From: a bacterium UBP11_UBA4055
Lineage (GTDB): Bacteria > UBA4055
DNA: 36,435 bases
Assembly: GCA_002382735.1 (NCBI GenBank)
Contig: DFZN01000065.1
Span: 1 to 36,435 of the forward strand
Direction: 5' to 3'
Position numbers and translations under genes: made by a program. Within the stretch, counting starts at the first letter, position 1. Each line of letters opens with the position of its first letter. Positions 28,364 through 36,297 of this stretch are shown one piece after another. Under the pieces are notes generated by a model that was not told where the DNA came from, did not search any database, and saw nothing but the letters and a program-made list of their open reading frames with translations.

Positions 28364-28873
28364 CTATAGATAATTGACGATATTCTTAAGCTCCATTCTC
28401 TCAGGCAGTTCACCGTCGAATGACCTGATAAAATTCTCGTTCAGGGTCACAAGTTCCAGGTTCAGTTCATCCATGTCGAGAACATTGTTCTTTGTGAATT
28501 TAGGAATCTTCTTTTTGAAATTAAGCTCGCAGAAACTTATATTTTTCATCAGCGGATCATCGTCTTCACTATAAGCGAGAGGCAGCCCGTGAGTTCTGCA
28601 TATAAGCGGCCTGAACTCGTAGATCTGGCAGAGGGATCTTCTCAGCATGGAACAGCTTTTACTTCCCGGCTGAATTTTTAAGCCGTTTTCCTTCAGAGCG
28701 TTTACGATGGAAAAGAATTCTATCGGCAGAACGCTTGTTTCCTCGCAGCATGAGCAGCACCCTTTCGCACAGGATAATTTGTCTGTATGTTTTTTTTCGA
28801 TCTCGGAAATTTTCTGATCTGCGTATCTTACGAATTCAAAATAAGCATCAAAATAGTACTGATTATTAACCAT
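28364..28873 (-). CDS. YkgJ-family cysteine-cluster (Zn/Fe-chelating) protein
   Basis: 169 residues with the CxxxCCxCC cluster CAKGCCSCC at 35-43 and further cysteines in SCSMLRRSLCQIYEFRPLICRTHGLPL and SFCELNF. This is the CxxCxxCC/YkgJ domain, thought to hold a Zn or Fe-S centre; its reaction is unknown. RPLICRTHGLP is a family hallmark. Its start overlaps the end of the small membrane protein by eight bases, so it is translationally coupled to it and lies in the aminotransferase transcript. Confidence 0.85.
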   Translation of the reverse strand: MVNNQYYFDAYFEFVRYADQKISEIEKKHTDKLSCAKGCCSCCEETSVLPIEFFSIVNALKENGLKIQPGSKSCSMLRRSLCQIYEFRPLICRTHGLPLAYSEDDDPLMKNISFCELNFKKKIPKFTKNNVLDMDELNLELVTLNENFIRSFDGELPERMELKNIVNYL

Positions 28874-29129
28874 TTATGTTCTCTAATTCATTTTCGTTCA
28901 GCTTTATTTGTTCTGATCCGGTACCGCGGAATCCGTATGTCATAATATATGCGAGCGCTATCAGCAGAAGTACGGCAAAGAATATAATTTTCTTTTTTGA
29001 GGGTTTTGTGTCCTGAGATGAGTATGAAGTGAATTTCATTCTCTCCCTGAGAGTTCCGTTCTTTTCAGGCTTCAGGCTTTTTGAACTTGTATATGAGAAC
29101 TGCTTTTTCTGCGGTGCGTTTCCGAACAT
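28866..29129 (-). CDS. Small single-span membrane protein, unknown
   Basis: 87 residues: a polar, Lys/Ser-rich N-terminus (1-45), one membrane segment at about 47-66 (KIIFFAVLLLIALAYIMTYGF) and a short acidic tail (EQIKLNENELENING). The positively charged N-terminus suggests it stays in the cytoplasm with the tail outside. GGTGGA serves as ribosome binding site. It lies ten bases after the aminotransferase and overlaps the YkgJ-like gene, which supports it as a real gene. No family recognised. Confidence 0.65.
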   Translation of the reverse strand: MFGNAPQKKQFSYTSSKSLKPEKNGTLRERMKFTSYSSQDTKPSKKKIIFFAVLLLIALAYIMTYGFRGTGSEQIKLNENELENING

Positions 29130-29139
29130 GATCCACCGT

Positions 29140-30333
29140 TCATTTTTTGTTGTATTCTTCCAGGCCCAGCTTCAGAATGTTTATTGCCCTGACGAGATCT
29201 TCCTCTTTGAGAACATAAGCGATCCTTATCTGATTTATTCCAAGTCCGGGTGTGGCGTAGAAACCTGAAGCGGGAGCCACCATTACGGTCTCTTTGTTAA
29301 CTCTGAAATCGGTCAGCAGCCATTTGGCGAAATCATCAGCGTCATCGACCGGAAGCCCTACCACCATATAGAAAGCGCCTTTAGGCATCGGCACCGTCAC
29401 CCCGGGTATTTTTTTCAGTTCCGCATACGCAATATTCCTTCTTTTTGTGTATTCTGTGTGAACTTCGGCGAAATACGAATCTGGAGTATCGACCGCTGCT
29501 TCAGCAGCCTGCTGATCCACGCTTGGCGGGCACAGTCTTGCCTGCCCGAATTTGAGAACGAGACCGAGCAGGTCTTTGTTCCTAGTTACTATACATCCCA
29601 CCCTTGAACCGCAGGCGGAATATCTTTTCGATGTCGAATCGATCATCACCGCATTCTCTTCGAAATCGTCGAACTGAAGTATCGAAGTAGCTTTGCAGTC
29701 GTAAGTGAATTCCCTGTAAACCTCATCTGAAATAATGTACAGGTCGTGTTTTTTTGCAAAATCTACAAGTTCCTGAAGTTTTTCTTTCGTGAATACTGCG
29801 CCTGTAGGATTTCCCGGATTGCAGATCACTATTGCCTTTGTCCTTGAGGTAAGCTTCGCCTCAAATTCACTCATCACGGGAAGATCAAATCCGTTGTTGA
29901 TATCTGTGGTTATCGGAACAACATTTACTCCGGCCATGACGGCGAAACCGTTGTAGTTAGTATAGAAAGGTTCAGGGATTATGATCTCGTCTCCCGGTGA
30001 AAGCGCAGATAAAAGCGAAAATATTATAGCCTCGCTGCCGCCGGTCGTTATGAAAATATTCGACTCATTCACATCAATGTTCATCTTCTTGTAATACTGA
30101 ACGAGTTTTTTTCTGTAGGACAGCTGGCCTTCGCTCGGGCCGTATTCAATAACGGGAGGGATGTTATGATATGCGTCAATCATTTTCTGGGATGTTTTAA
30201 TGTCAGGCTGTCCGATATTTAGATGATACACATGAACACCTTCGTTCTTTGCCTTTACAGCGAAAGGCGCAAGCTTCCTTATCGGGCTCGCCTGCATGAT
30301 CAAATCCCTTGATGATATTGTCAGTTTTCCCAT
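29140..30333 (-). CDS. Class I/II PLP-dependent aminotransferase (AspB/AspC-like)
   Basis: 397 residues from ATG 30333 (MGKLTISSRDLIMQ...), set by GGAG seven to ten bases upstream; a longer reading would run into the promoter. Fold-type I motifs: NPGNPTG at 172-178, the PLP Asp in SDEVYREF (203-206), the Schiff-base Lys236 in STSKRYSACGSRVG, and Arg at about 375 in NQIRIAYV. The family moves amino groups between aspartate or aromatic amino acids and 2-oxoglutarate; the exact substrate is not clear. It begins a three-gene transcript with the membrane miniprotein and the YkgJ-like gene, from its own promoter after recR. Confidence 0.88.
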   Translation of the reverse strand: MGKLTISSRDLIMQASPIRKLAPFAVKAKNEGVHVYHLNIGQPDIKTSQKMIDAYHNIPPVIEYGPSEGQLSYRKKLVQYYKKMNIDVNESNIFITTGGSEAIIFSLLSALSPGDEIIIPEPFYTNYNGFAVMAGVNVVPITTDINNGFDLPVMSEFEAKLTSRTKAIVICNPGNPTGAVFTKEKLQELVDFAKKHDLYIISDEVYREFTYDCKATSILQFDDFEENAVMIDSTSKRYSACGSRVGCIVTRNKDLLGLVLKFGQARLCPPSVDQQAAEAAVDTPDSYFAEVHTEYTKRRNIAYAELKKIPGVTVPMPKGAFYMVVGLPVDDADDFAKWLLTDFRVNKETVMVAPASGFYATPGLGINQIRIAYVLKEEDLVRAINILKLGLEEYNKK

Positions 30334-30363
30334 TTTTTTAAGCTCCGGTTGTTTATAGTAATG

Positions 30364-30388
30364 AACCAGTGCTAAAATAACACCGGTT
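30364..30388 (-). promoter_or_regulatory. Inverted repeat centred on the aminotransferase -10 box (putative operator)
   Basis: AACCAGTG (30364-30371) and CACCGGTT (30381-30388) form an 8-bp inverted repeat with one mismatch; the -10 box lies exactly between them. A protein bound here would block transcription. The repressor is unknown. Confidence 0.4.
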
Positions 30389-30402
30389 ATGTATCTTGTC
30401 AA
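30374..30402 (-). promoter_or_regulatory. Promoter of the aminotransferase operon
   Basis: Minus-strand TTGACA (30402-30397) and TATTTT (30379-30374), 17-base spacer. Lies in the 99-base gap between recR and the aminotransferase gene. Confidence 0.7.
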
Positions 30403-30432
30403 GAATTGTGATTATGATTTTTTTCAGCATTT

Positions 30433-31032
30433 TCAGAAGATGCGCCTCTCCATAAAAGCCTGTTTGAGTGTAACCTCATCGGTGAATTCAATTTCTCCGC
30501 CGATGGGAATACCTGTCGCAAGCCTGGTTATATTTATACCTGAGTCTTTGAGCTTTTCTGAAATATAGAGCGCAGTAGTGTCTCCTTCAACAGAATGATT
30601 GAGCCCGATTATAAGTTCTCTCACTTTCTTTTCCCTGACTCTCAGGAAAAGCGACGCAAGGTTAAGCGATGACGGTACTATCCCGTCGAGAGGGCTGATC
30701 AGTCCGCCGATCACATGATAAAGACCTTTATGAATGTTCAGTTTTTCGAACATGTAAAGATCGCTGAAATTCTCCACCACGAGAATTGATGACCCGTCAC
30801 GCTTATCATCGCCGCAAATATCACAGATCTTGTGTTCGGTCAGATTGTGGCATTCCATGCAGAGCCCGAGTTTCTTCTTGGCTTCAATAACAGCATCAGC
30901 AAGTTTTTCCGATACTTTCATTTCTGAATTTATCAGGTAATAGGATATCCTTCTTGCTGATTTTTTACCAATTCCGGGAAGTTTGGCAAACGAGTCGATA
31001 AGATTTTGAAGTATTTCAGACTGTTTTCCCAT
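30433..31032 (-). CDS. recR: Recombination protein RecR
   Basis: 199 residues, standard size. Helix-hairpin-helix FAKLPGIGKKSARRIS (15-30), C4 zinc finger C58-C61-C70-C73 (CMECHNLTEHKICDIC), then the Toprim domain starting SSILVVENFSDLYMFE. RecR forms a clamp that works with RecF or RecO in gap repair. Its ATG overlaps the ebfC stop by one base, giving the conserved dnaX-ebfC-recR order. Confidence 0.97.
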   Translation of the reverse strand: MGKQSEILQNLIDSFAKLPGIGKKSARRISYYLINSEMKVSEKLADAVIEAKKKLGLCMECHNLTEHKICDICGDDKRDGSSILVVENFSDLYMFEKLNIHKGLYHVIGGLISPLDGIVPSSLNLASLFLRVREKKVRELIIGLNHSVEGDTTALYISEKLKDSGINITRLATGIPIGGEIEFTDEVTLKQAFMERRIF

Positions 31033-31364
31033 CAGAAACCCGGTATCTTGAATCCGTCAGGAAGTTTTGGCGCGATCTTTGACATTTCGTCCCCTGATAT
31101 CCTGTCCACTTCCTCGGAAGCCTGGTTTACCGCGGCTATGATCAGGTCCTCAAGACCTTCAGAGTCGTCAGGGTCAATCACCTTCGGATCTATTTTGACA
31201 GACATGAGTTTCTTCCTGCCGTTCACTTTTACTTTGACCATTCCCCCTCCTGCGGTCCCTTCGACCTCGGTCGTTTCCAGCATCTGCTGTGATCTCTGCA
31301 TATCCTCCTGCATTTTCTGAGCCTGTTTTAATAATGAATTCATATCCATGTTCATGCCGGCCAT
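31032..31364 (-). CDS. ebfC: YbaB/EbfC family nucleoid-associated protein
   Basis: 110 residues. The family core MNSLLKQAQKMQEDMQRSQQML followed by VEGTAGGGMVKVKVNGRKKLMSVKIDPKVI is typical. Forms DNA-binding dimers that bridge or coat the nucleoid. AAGGAGAAAT precedes the start, 18 bases after dnaX. It overlaps recR by one base. Confidence 0.95.
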   Translation of the reverse strand: MAGMNMDMNSLLKQAQKMQEDMQRSQQMLETTEVEGTAGGGMVKVKVNGRKKLMSVKIDPKVIDPDDSEGLEDLIIAAVNQASEEVDRISGDEMSKIAPKLPDGFKIPGF

Positions 31365-31382
31365 GTGAATTTCTCCTTGGTT

Positions 31383-33032
31383 TTAATCAATAAATTTACA
31401 GTTGAAAGGTTCTTCGAATAAAAACTTAAGCTGTGGGGCTTTATTCAAAAGTTCAGTTTTTTTATCGTCCTGAGTTTTCTTTACGCTTTTCGATACTTTT
31501 ATAATCCTGTCGGTCTGTTTGACCGTACCTTCAATGAAAATTATCCTGACATCATCGGTTTCGAAGAAAGAATTGAATTCCCTCTCAATCTCGTCTTTTT
31601 TGGAATCGCACAGATTTCGTAATACAGTATCTTTTTTGTCGAATTTTACCTTAAGAACGCGATTCTCTTCCAAACCTGCAGGCACTCCGAATTCGAGTAC
31701 TCCGAGCCTTGAATTTACAGCGTTAATATGGGAGATGAAGTTTTCCCATCCCGATACGAACTTATCGAGGGTCAGGAGAGTGTCGGAAGTTTTTTTTTTA
31801 TCCGTTTCGGGGACAGTTTCGGTATTAATACTGACCTGTTCGTTCTTCAGCCCTGAAGCGATCTCTCTTATGATCTGTTCGGCGTCAATTTCAAGGTCGC
31901 CTTCCACAGCCGAGAGTTTTTTAATTATTTCTTCGATATTTGAAACAGGTTCGTGATGAAGAATTTTGAGGAGAATGATCTCGAAATCCATCCTCTGGAA
32001 GGGAGATGATTTGAGTTTCTGGACTGACTGGCTTAGAATGTCAATGAATAAAAGAAGGTCTTTTTCTCCGAATCTCTCTTTGTACGGGGTTAGTTTTTTT
32101 ATATTATCGGCAGACATATCAAGGATCTTGGCGTCGTTCACAGTTTTCAGAATAAGAAGGTCTCTGAAAAATTCCATCAGCCCCTTGATATACGCAAGAA
32201 TGTGAAGTCCTTTGCAGAAAAGCTCATCAATGTATGTAATAAGTTCGCCTGTATCTTTCGAGAGCACAATGTCCGTGAATCTGAAGAACGAATCGACCGG
32301 CGTGACTCCGAGAGCTTCCGCTGTTTTGTCGGCGGTGATAACACTGCCTGAGAAAGCAATGACCTGATCTAGTGCTGACTGCGAGTCCCTGACAGATCCG
32401 TCGCCGGCCTTGGAGAGTATAATCAGCGACCCGTCGTCTATTTCCACGCCTTCTTTGGCACAAATTTCTTTAAGAGCTTTGCTCAGAACATCAATATCGA
32501 CCCTCTTGAAATCGTGGCGCTGGCATCTTGAAAGTATCGTGGCGGGCACTTCGTTCACTTCGGTCGTGGCGAATATGAATACGGCGTGTTCCGGCGGCTC
32601 CTCGAGCGTTTTCAACAGAGCGTTGAACGCCTGATTTGTGAGCATGTGGACTTCATCTATGATGTATATTTTTTTTCTGCTCTTTGCGGGGGAGAATTTA
32701 ATGTCGTCCCTAAGGTCACGGATCTCATCAATACCCCTGTTCGATGCCCCGTCAATCTCCTTTACATCAAGGCTGTTGCCCTGATCTATCTCGACGCAGT
32801 TTGAACATACTCCGCAGGGAGTCGGGGTGACACCTGTCTCGCAGTTCAGGCACTTTGCAAGGATCCTTGAGATCGTGGTCTTACCCACTCCTCTCGGTCC
32901 GGTCAAAAGATACGCATGGTGGACCTTGTTGTTCTTGATCGCATTGGTCAGCGTGGTGGTCACATGTTCCTGACCGATCACATCTTCGAATGTCAGGGGT
33001 CTGTATTTTCTCGCTATTACCAGATAGCTCAT
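31383..33032 (-). CDS. dnaX: DNA polymerase III subunit tau/gamma (DnaX)
   Basis: 549 residues. AAA+ clamp-loader ATPase: Walker A GPRGVGKT (45-52), zinc cysteines 64, 73, 76 and 79, Walker B DEVH (126-129), SRC arginine finger in ATILSRCQRHDF (about 164-175). Domains I-III end near residue 370; the C-terminal part (about 380-549) would be the tau-specific region that contacts DnaB and the polymerase. A run of ten A residues encodes K412-T415 and gives a probable route to a short gamma form (see separate entry). First gene of dnaX-ebfC-recR with its own promoter. Confidence 0.97.
   Translation of the reverse strand: MSYLVIARKYRPLTFEDVIGQEHVTTTLTNAIKNNKVHHAYLLTGPRGVGKTTISRILAKCLNCETGVTPTPCGVCSNCVEIDQGNSLDVKEIDGASNRGIDEIRDLRDDIKFSPAKSRKKIYIIDEVHMLTNQAFNALLKTLEEPPEHAVFIFATTEVNEVPATILSRCQRHDFKRVDIDVLSKALKEICAKEGVEIDDGSLIILSKAGDGSVRDSQSALDQVIAFSGSVITADKTAEALGVTPVDSFFRFTDIVLSKDTGELITYIDELFCKGLHILAYIKGLMEFFRDLLILKTVNDAKILDMSADNIKKLTPYKERFGEKDLLLFIDILSQSVQKLKSSPFQRMDFEIILLKILHHEPVSNIEEIIKKLSAVEGDLEIDAEQIIREIASGLKNEQVSINTETVPETDKKKTSDTLLTLDKFVSGWENFISHINAVNSRLGVLEFGVPAGLEENRVLKVKFDKKDTVLRNLCDSKKDEIEREFNSFFETDDVRIIFIEGTVKQTDRIIKVSKSVKKTQDDKKTELLNKAPQLKFLFEEPFNCKFID
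31790..31799 (-). other. A10 slippage tract in dnaX (probable gamma-forming site)
   Basis: The coding (minus) strand has GAT then ten A then CTTCC, in frame as D411-K-K-K-T415. Gain of one A (or -1 shift) reads NFRHSPDPR then TAA, a protein of about 423 residues. Loss of one A (or +1 shift) reads LPTLS then TGA, about 419 residues. Both lengths are close to E. coli gamma (431), and Thermus thermophilus makes gamma by transcriptional slippage on A9. Confidence 0.65.
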
Positions 33033-33064
33033 TTCATCGTTCTTCCCGAATTTAAAGGGACTAA

Positions 33065-33093
33065 AATATAGTCAATCGGAGACATTATTGCAA
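33065..33093 (-). promoter_or_regulatory. Promoter of dnaX-ebfC-recR
   Basis: Minus-strand TTGCAA (33093-33088) and TATATT (33070-33065), 17-base spacer. The leader is about 26 bases and contains GGGAAGAA ahead of the ATG at 33032. Confidence 0.65.
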
Positions 33094-33122
33094 GTAAGAA
33101 AAATTAAAGATATATCATTATT

Positions 33123-33578
33123 TTATATTTTTTTTATCTCATCGCCTGTCTTTACAATACCGCTTTCAAGAACTTCCGCGAAAAGGAAATGTTTGGGCAG
33201 GGGACATTCACCCTCAAGCCTGCCCCAAGGGCAGTATTCGAAGCAGGTCATGCCTTTTTCGGTGATCCTGATCTTTGCGCTTTCTCCTATCAGGAAAACA
33301 TCATCAGTTTTTATTAGCGCAAGGTCGAATCCTTCAGTCGTCAGAGTTTCTTTAAAGTCACCGGGTTTGACTACAAACTCCTGTTTACTTCCCGCACGCG
33401 GGCACTGCGCCTGCTCACTGAGCAACTCGACCGAAGTGACAGAGATCTGTCTCTGTCCCGGTTTGTTGTAGGCATCGCCTTCGAGTCCTGTGCCTGCTAT
33501 CAGTTTCCCCGATCCGATCTGCTTTTTCGGATCTTTTTTTTCAGCAGTTATGTTGATATAAGCTATTCTGCCTTTCAT
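33123..33578 (-). CDS. MOSC domain protein
   Basis: 151 residues. MOSC signature GTGLEGDAYNKPGQRQISVTSVELL (29-53) and the family Cys region GMTCFEYCPWGRLEGECPLPKH. MOSC proteins handle sulfur carried on a Cys and are linked to molybdenum-cofactor enzymes; stand-alone forms occur next to moa/moe genes. GAGGAT is the ribosome binding site, located at the end of moeA with one base between the genes, so the two are coupled. The other Moco genes are not in the window. Confidence 0.9.
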   Translation of the reverse strand: MKGRIAYINITAEKKDPKKQIGSGKLIAGTGLEGDAYNKPGQRQISVTSVELLSEQAQCPRAGSKQEFVVKPGDFKETLTTEGFDLALIKTDDVFLIGESAKIRITEKGMTCFEYCPWGRLEGECPLPKHFLFAEVLESGIVKTGDEIKKI

Positions 33579-33579
33579 A

Positions 33580-34761
33580 TCATATCCTCAGGAAATTAAT
33601 TATATCACCTGCTTTATATTCTTTTTTCCCGATCTCACCGACGAGGAAGCAGTTGGCTTTGGACAGTGATGATATATCCGCCGAACCGTTCGAGAAAACA
33701 GGCTCGATCTTTATCACATCTTCAACATTCCGGTAGATTGCAGGGTAGAAATTTATTCTGTCGCCTTTGTGCCTGAATTGAGATGTCAGTTCACCGTCCT
33801 CGAACACAGGATGCCATTCTGAACAGCCGGACATTTTCTTTAAGGCGGTCTTCACGAACAGCTCAAATCCGACATAGTTCGAAAGGGGATTTCCGGGCAG
33901 TCCGAAAACGAGGCATTTGTCCGTTTTTCCGAAGAAAACAGGTTTTCCGGGCTTGATTGCGACCTTGTGGAATATTTTCTTCACGCCGAGACTTTCGAGC
34001 ACCTTGGGAACGAGATCGAATTCACCCATGGATACTCCGCCGGAGATCAGCATGATGTCGCTTTTTAAGCCTTCCGTCAGATTCAGAGACAGGCTCCTTT
34101 CGTCGTCCCCCGCTATACCGATATATTCGGCGTTTATGCCTATATTCTGCGCCATGACCGACAGCATCGTGCCGTTCGAATTGTAGATCTGTCCGTACTT
34201 TAGCGGCTGACCCGGCTCGATTATCTCCGATCCGGTATTAAGAATAGCTATATCAGGCAGTTTGTAAACTTTGATCTTCGAATATCCTGACGCTACGATA
34301 AGCGCAATATTCTGAGTTCTGATCATGCTGCCTTTTTTCAAGATCATTGAATCTTTCTTTATATCCTCAGCCTTATAGCTGATATTGACGCATTTTTTAG
34401 GAAGGAGCTCGAAGATTATGGTTTCTTCCGCTTTTTTTGTCAGTTCGACAGGTATGACCGTGTCAGCCCCGTTAGGCAGAGGAGCACCCGTCATAATAGC
34501 TATGCAGTGACCTTCTTCGAGAGGTTCGTCAGCAGGCTCTCCTGCAGGTATGATCCCATCATAAATATATTCGTTCTGCCCTTCTTTCCATTTAAAGGCG
34601 TAACCGTCCATAGCGGATTTATCAAATGGAGGCATATCGAGCCTTGCGTAAAGATCTTCCGCGCAGACATATCCGAGGCACTCGTGTACTGGCAGTTCGA
34701 TCTCAGGCATAATTCTGCAGTTTTCAGTTATCAGTTCAAAAGCTTTTTCAAGTTCTATCAT
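33580..34761 (-). CDS. moeA: Molybdopterin molybdenumtransferase MoeA
   Basis: 393 residues. N-terminal PPFDKSAMDGYAF (44-56) and MTGAPLPNGADTVIPVE (around 90-106) are diagnostic; the MogA-like domain has SGGVSMGEFDLV and GLPGNPLSNYVGFE. Inserts molybdate into adenylated molybdopterin. The start overlaps the vapC stop (ATGA), so moeA translation appears coupled to a toxin gene; no separate promoter or good ribosome binding site other than GGAG inside vapC is visible. Confidence 0.95.
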   Translation of the reverse strand: MIELEKAFELITENCRIMPEIELPVHECLGYVCAEDLYARLDMPPFDKSAMDGYAFKWKEGQNEYIYDGIIPAGEPADEPLEEGHCIAIMTGAPLPNGADTVIPVELTKKAEETIIFELLPKKCVNISYKAEDIKKDSMILKKGSMIRTQNIALIVASGYSKIKVYKLPDIAILNTGSEIIEPGQPLKYGQIYNSNGTMLSVMAQNIGINAEYIGIAGDDERSLSLNLTEGLKSDIMLISGGVSMGEFDLVPKVLESLGVKKIFHKVAIKPGKPVFFGKTDKCLVFGLPGNPLSNYVGFELFVKTALKKMSGCSEWHPVFEDGELTSQFRHKGDRINFYPAIYRNVEDVIKIEPVFSNGSADISSLSKANCFLVGEIGKKEYKAGDIINFLRI

Positions 34762-35177
34762 AATTTCTCCATTGACAGATAGTCCTTCGCAGTCATAACA
34801 GGCAGTTCTGAAGTTTTAAAATCTTTTAGATTACGCGTGATGATCAGACTTAAACCGTTTTCGAGCGCAGTGTAGTACTGAACCGCGTCTTCAAAATCAG
34901 AAAAATCAGAATTAAGGGCAAGGTCTATAATTTTATCGTCCATCGGCAGTATTTTTACAAGGACTTTAAACCGAGATAAAATCTTACCTGTCTCAGTTCT
35001 TCCGAGTTCTTTTGAGATCAGATAATACGCATTCGCGAAAGTAAGAGAAGATATACAAAGTTCTGTCCTGTTTTTGTCTGCAAGGCTGAAAAGCTGCGCT
35101 GCCGCCTCATAAAAACTTTCTCTTTTTGACAACAGATCTATAACGATATTCGTGTCAACAAGCACTTTGTCTTTCAT
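34758..35177 (-). CDS. vapC: PIN-domain toxin (VapC-like)
   Basis: 139 residues. PIN ribonuclease fold: D8 in VLVDTNIVIDLL, FANAYYLI around 47-54, the acidic cluster DFSDFEDAVQ (91-100) and IITRNLKDF (112-120) with Asp119. VapC toxins cleave tRNA or rRNA; the target here is unknown. Starts in a 4-base overlap (ATGA) with the upstream antitoxin, and its stop overlaps the moeA start in the same way. The usual second acidic residue near position 40-49 is not obvious, which fits the PIN_3-like subgroup. Confidence 0.88.
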   Translation of the reverse strand: MKDKVLVDTNIVIDLLSKRESFYEAAAQLFSLADKNRTELCISSLTFANAYYLISKELGRTETGKILSRFKVLVKILPMDDKIIDLALNSDFSDFEDAVQYYTALENGLSLIITRNLKDFKTSELPVMTAKDYLSMEKL

Positions 35178-35413
35178 TTATATTTCTCCGCGAGATAGTC
35201 AGTATAGTCTTTTTTATAATCATCGGCAGGAGGTTTTATTACGCCTGAAAGGCTTTTTACAAGCGGAGTGATCTCAAGATGAGATTTTTTACCCACGACA
35301 GACAGCAGATAATTCTCTATCATCTTTGACAGGCTGGTCTTTTCCTTTTTTACATAATCCTTGGCTTTTTCGATGACCTCATTATCCAGCTTGATCGTCA
35401 ATTTTGTATTCAT
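35174..35413 (-). CDS. vapB: Ribbon-helix-helix antitoxin (VapB-like, DUF6364 type)
   Basis: 79 residues from ATG 35413, chosen because AAGGAG stands just upstream. MNTKLTIKLDNEVIEKAKDYVKKEKTSLSKMIENYLL is a ribbon-helix-helix DNA-binding head; the basic/acidic C-terminal tail (LVKSLSGVIKPP...DYTDYLAEKYK) should wrap the toxin. It binds operator DNA as a dimer and represses its own promoter with VapC. It overlaps vapC by four bases (ATGA). Assignment to DUF6364 is from recognition only. Confidence 0.88.
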   Translation of the reverse strand: MNTKLTIKLDNEVIEKAKDYVKKEKTSLSKMIENYLLSVVGKKSHLEITPLVKSLSGVIKPPADDYKKDYTDYLAEKYK

Positions 35414-35440
35414 AAATTCTCCTTTGAGTTTGTCCGTACT

Positions 35441-35469
35441 AATATACAAAATAAATACGGCTTTGTCAA
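35441..35469 (-). promoter_or_regulatory. Promoter of vapBC-moeA-MOSC
   Basis: Minus-strand TTGACA (35469-35464) and TATATT (35446-35441), perfect -35 and 17-base spacer. Flanked by an inverted repeat. Confidence 0.8.
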
Positions 35470-35488
35470 TAATAGAGGTCGTATTTAT
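35451..35488. promoter_or_regulatory. Perfect 9-bp inverted repeat around the vapBC -35 box (putative VapB operator)
   Basis: ATAAATACG (35451-35459) and CGTATTTAT (35480-35488) are exact inverted copies with 20 bases between them, 29 bases centre to centre (about three helical turns), with the -35 box (35464-35469) between them. The right copy is part of GTATTTATAC (35481-35490). Confidence 0.6.
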
Positions 35489-35548
35489 ACCTTTATTTCG
35501 ATGTTATTCCGACGGCCTGTATAAAAAGCTCTGTATTTTCATGCAGTC

Positions 35549-36271
35549 TCATATTATATTCCATTTATATGCCTGAGGAAGTATTTTTCCTATTCTTAAA
35601 CGGTAAGAAGTAATCGGGTTCAAGCTTTTTCTCAATTCTTGAGTGAACGATCCTAAGTCTGCCCTGTCAAGCAAAGCTCCGAGAAAAGCTCTTACTCGCG
35701 GGGGATATTTTAAAGCATATTTTATCAGTACCTTTAAATCGGCATCATCATATTTTTTTAAATTTGTGATCAGTACTCCGAGTGCGAATTCAGTGTCAAG
35801 ATCGAAGATTTTAGTAAAATCCTTTAAGGAATCAAGAAATTGCAGGTATTTATAATTTTCTTCGCTTACCTCTACATAGCTTTTTGCGGGCTTGATCACG
35901 ACCCTGCCCATTTTCGCCGAGATCCTTTTGTATCTGCTTGCTGCGTAATAAACTGCCGGAACCTGAGTGGTGAGTGCCATGCTGTTGTAGAGACCCGGAC
36001 CGGTAAGATAACCTACTCTTTCATCGTCTTCAAAAAGATATAGTTTCAAAATTTCGTTTTCATCCGGACCGAGCTTGCCGAAAACGGTCATTTTCGGTTT
36101 AAAGAAAACTCCGGGAGACATTCTTTCGACAGTTCCTTTTCTCAATAGTCTTTCCATTACCTTTGAGGCGGCATAGTATTCATCAGCTTTCAATCCGAGA
36201 TTTTTATACCTGATGATCCTCCCGTCTTCGATCTTTTTTATCTCTTTGAATATTTTTTCTGACACCTTCAT
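35549..36271 (-). CDS. AbiEi/DUF6088-like winged-helix protein
   Basis: 240 residues. The N-terminal 70 residues (KIFKEIKKIEDGRIIRYKNLGLKADEYYAASKVMERLLRKGTVERMSPGVFFKP) form a winged-helix like that of AbiEi antitoxins: a helix-turn-helix then a wing ending 'G.Y..P'. Residues 80-240 resemble the AbiEi C-terminal region (LTGPGLYNSMALTTQVPAVYYAAS). Its usual partner, an AbiEii nucleotidyltransferase toxin, does not follow; the next gene is vapB. It could be an orphan antitoxin or a regulator. It has its own promoter and a palindromic box beside its -35. Confidence 0.75.
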   Translation of the reverse strand: MKVSEKIFKEIKKIEDGRIIRYKNLGLKADEYYAASKVMERLLRKGTVERMSPGVFFKPKMTVFGKLGPDENEILKLYLFEDDERVGYLTGPGLYNSMALTTQVPAVYYAASRYKRISAKMGRVVIKPAKSYVEVSEENYKYLQFLDSLKDFTKIFDLDTEFALGVLITNLKKYDDADLKVLIKYALKYPPRVRAFLGALLDRADLGSFTQELRKSLNPITSYRLRIGKILPQAYKWNII

Positions 36272-36297
36272 TCTTCAATCCGTTATAATTCTATTCA

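Noticed and set aside
30334..30402. 23-residue N-terminal extension of the aminotransferase
   Set aside because: It would cover the promoter and operator-like repeat; ATG 30333 has a ribosome binding site and fits the family start.
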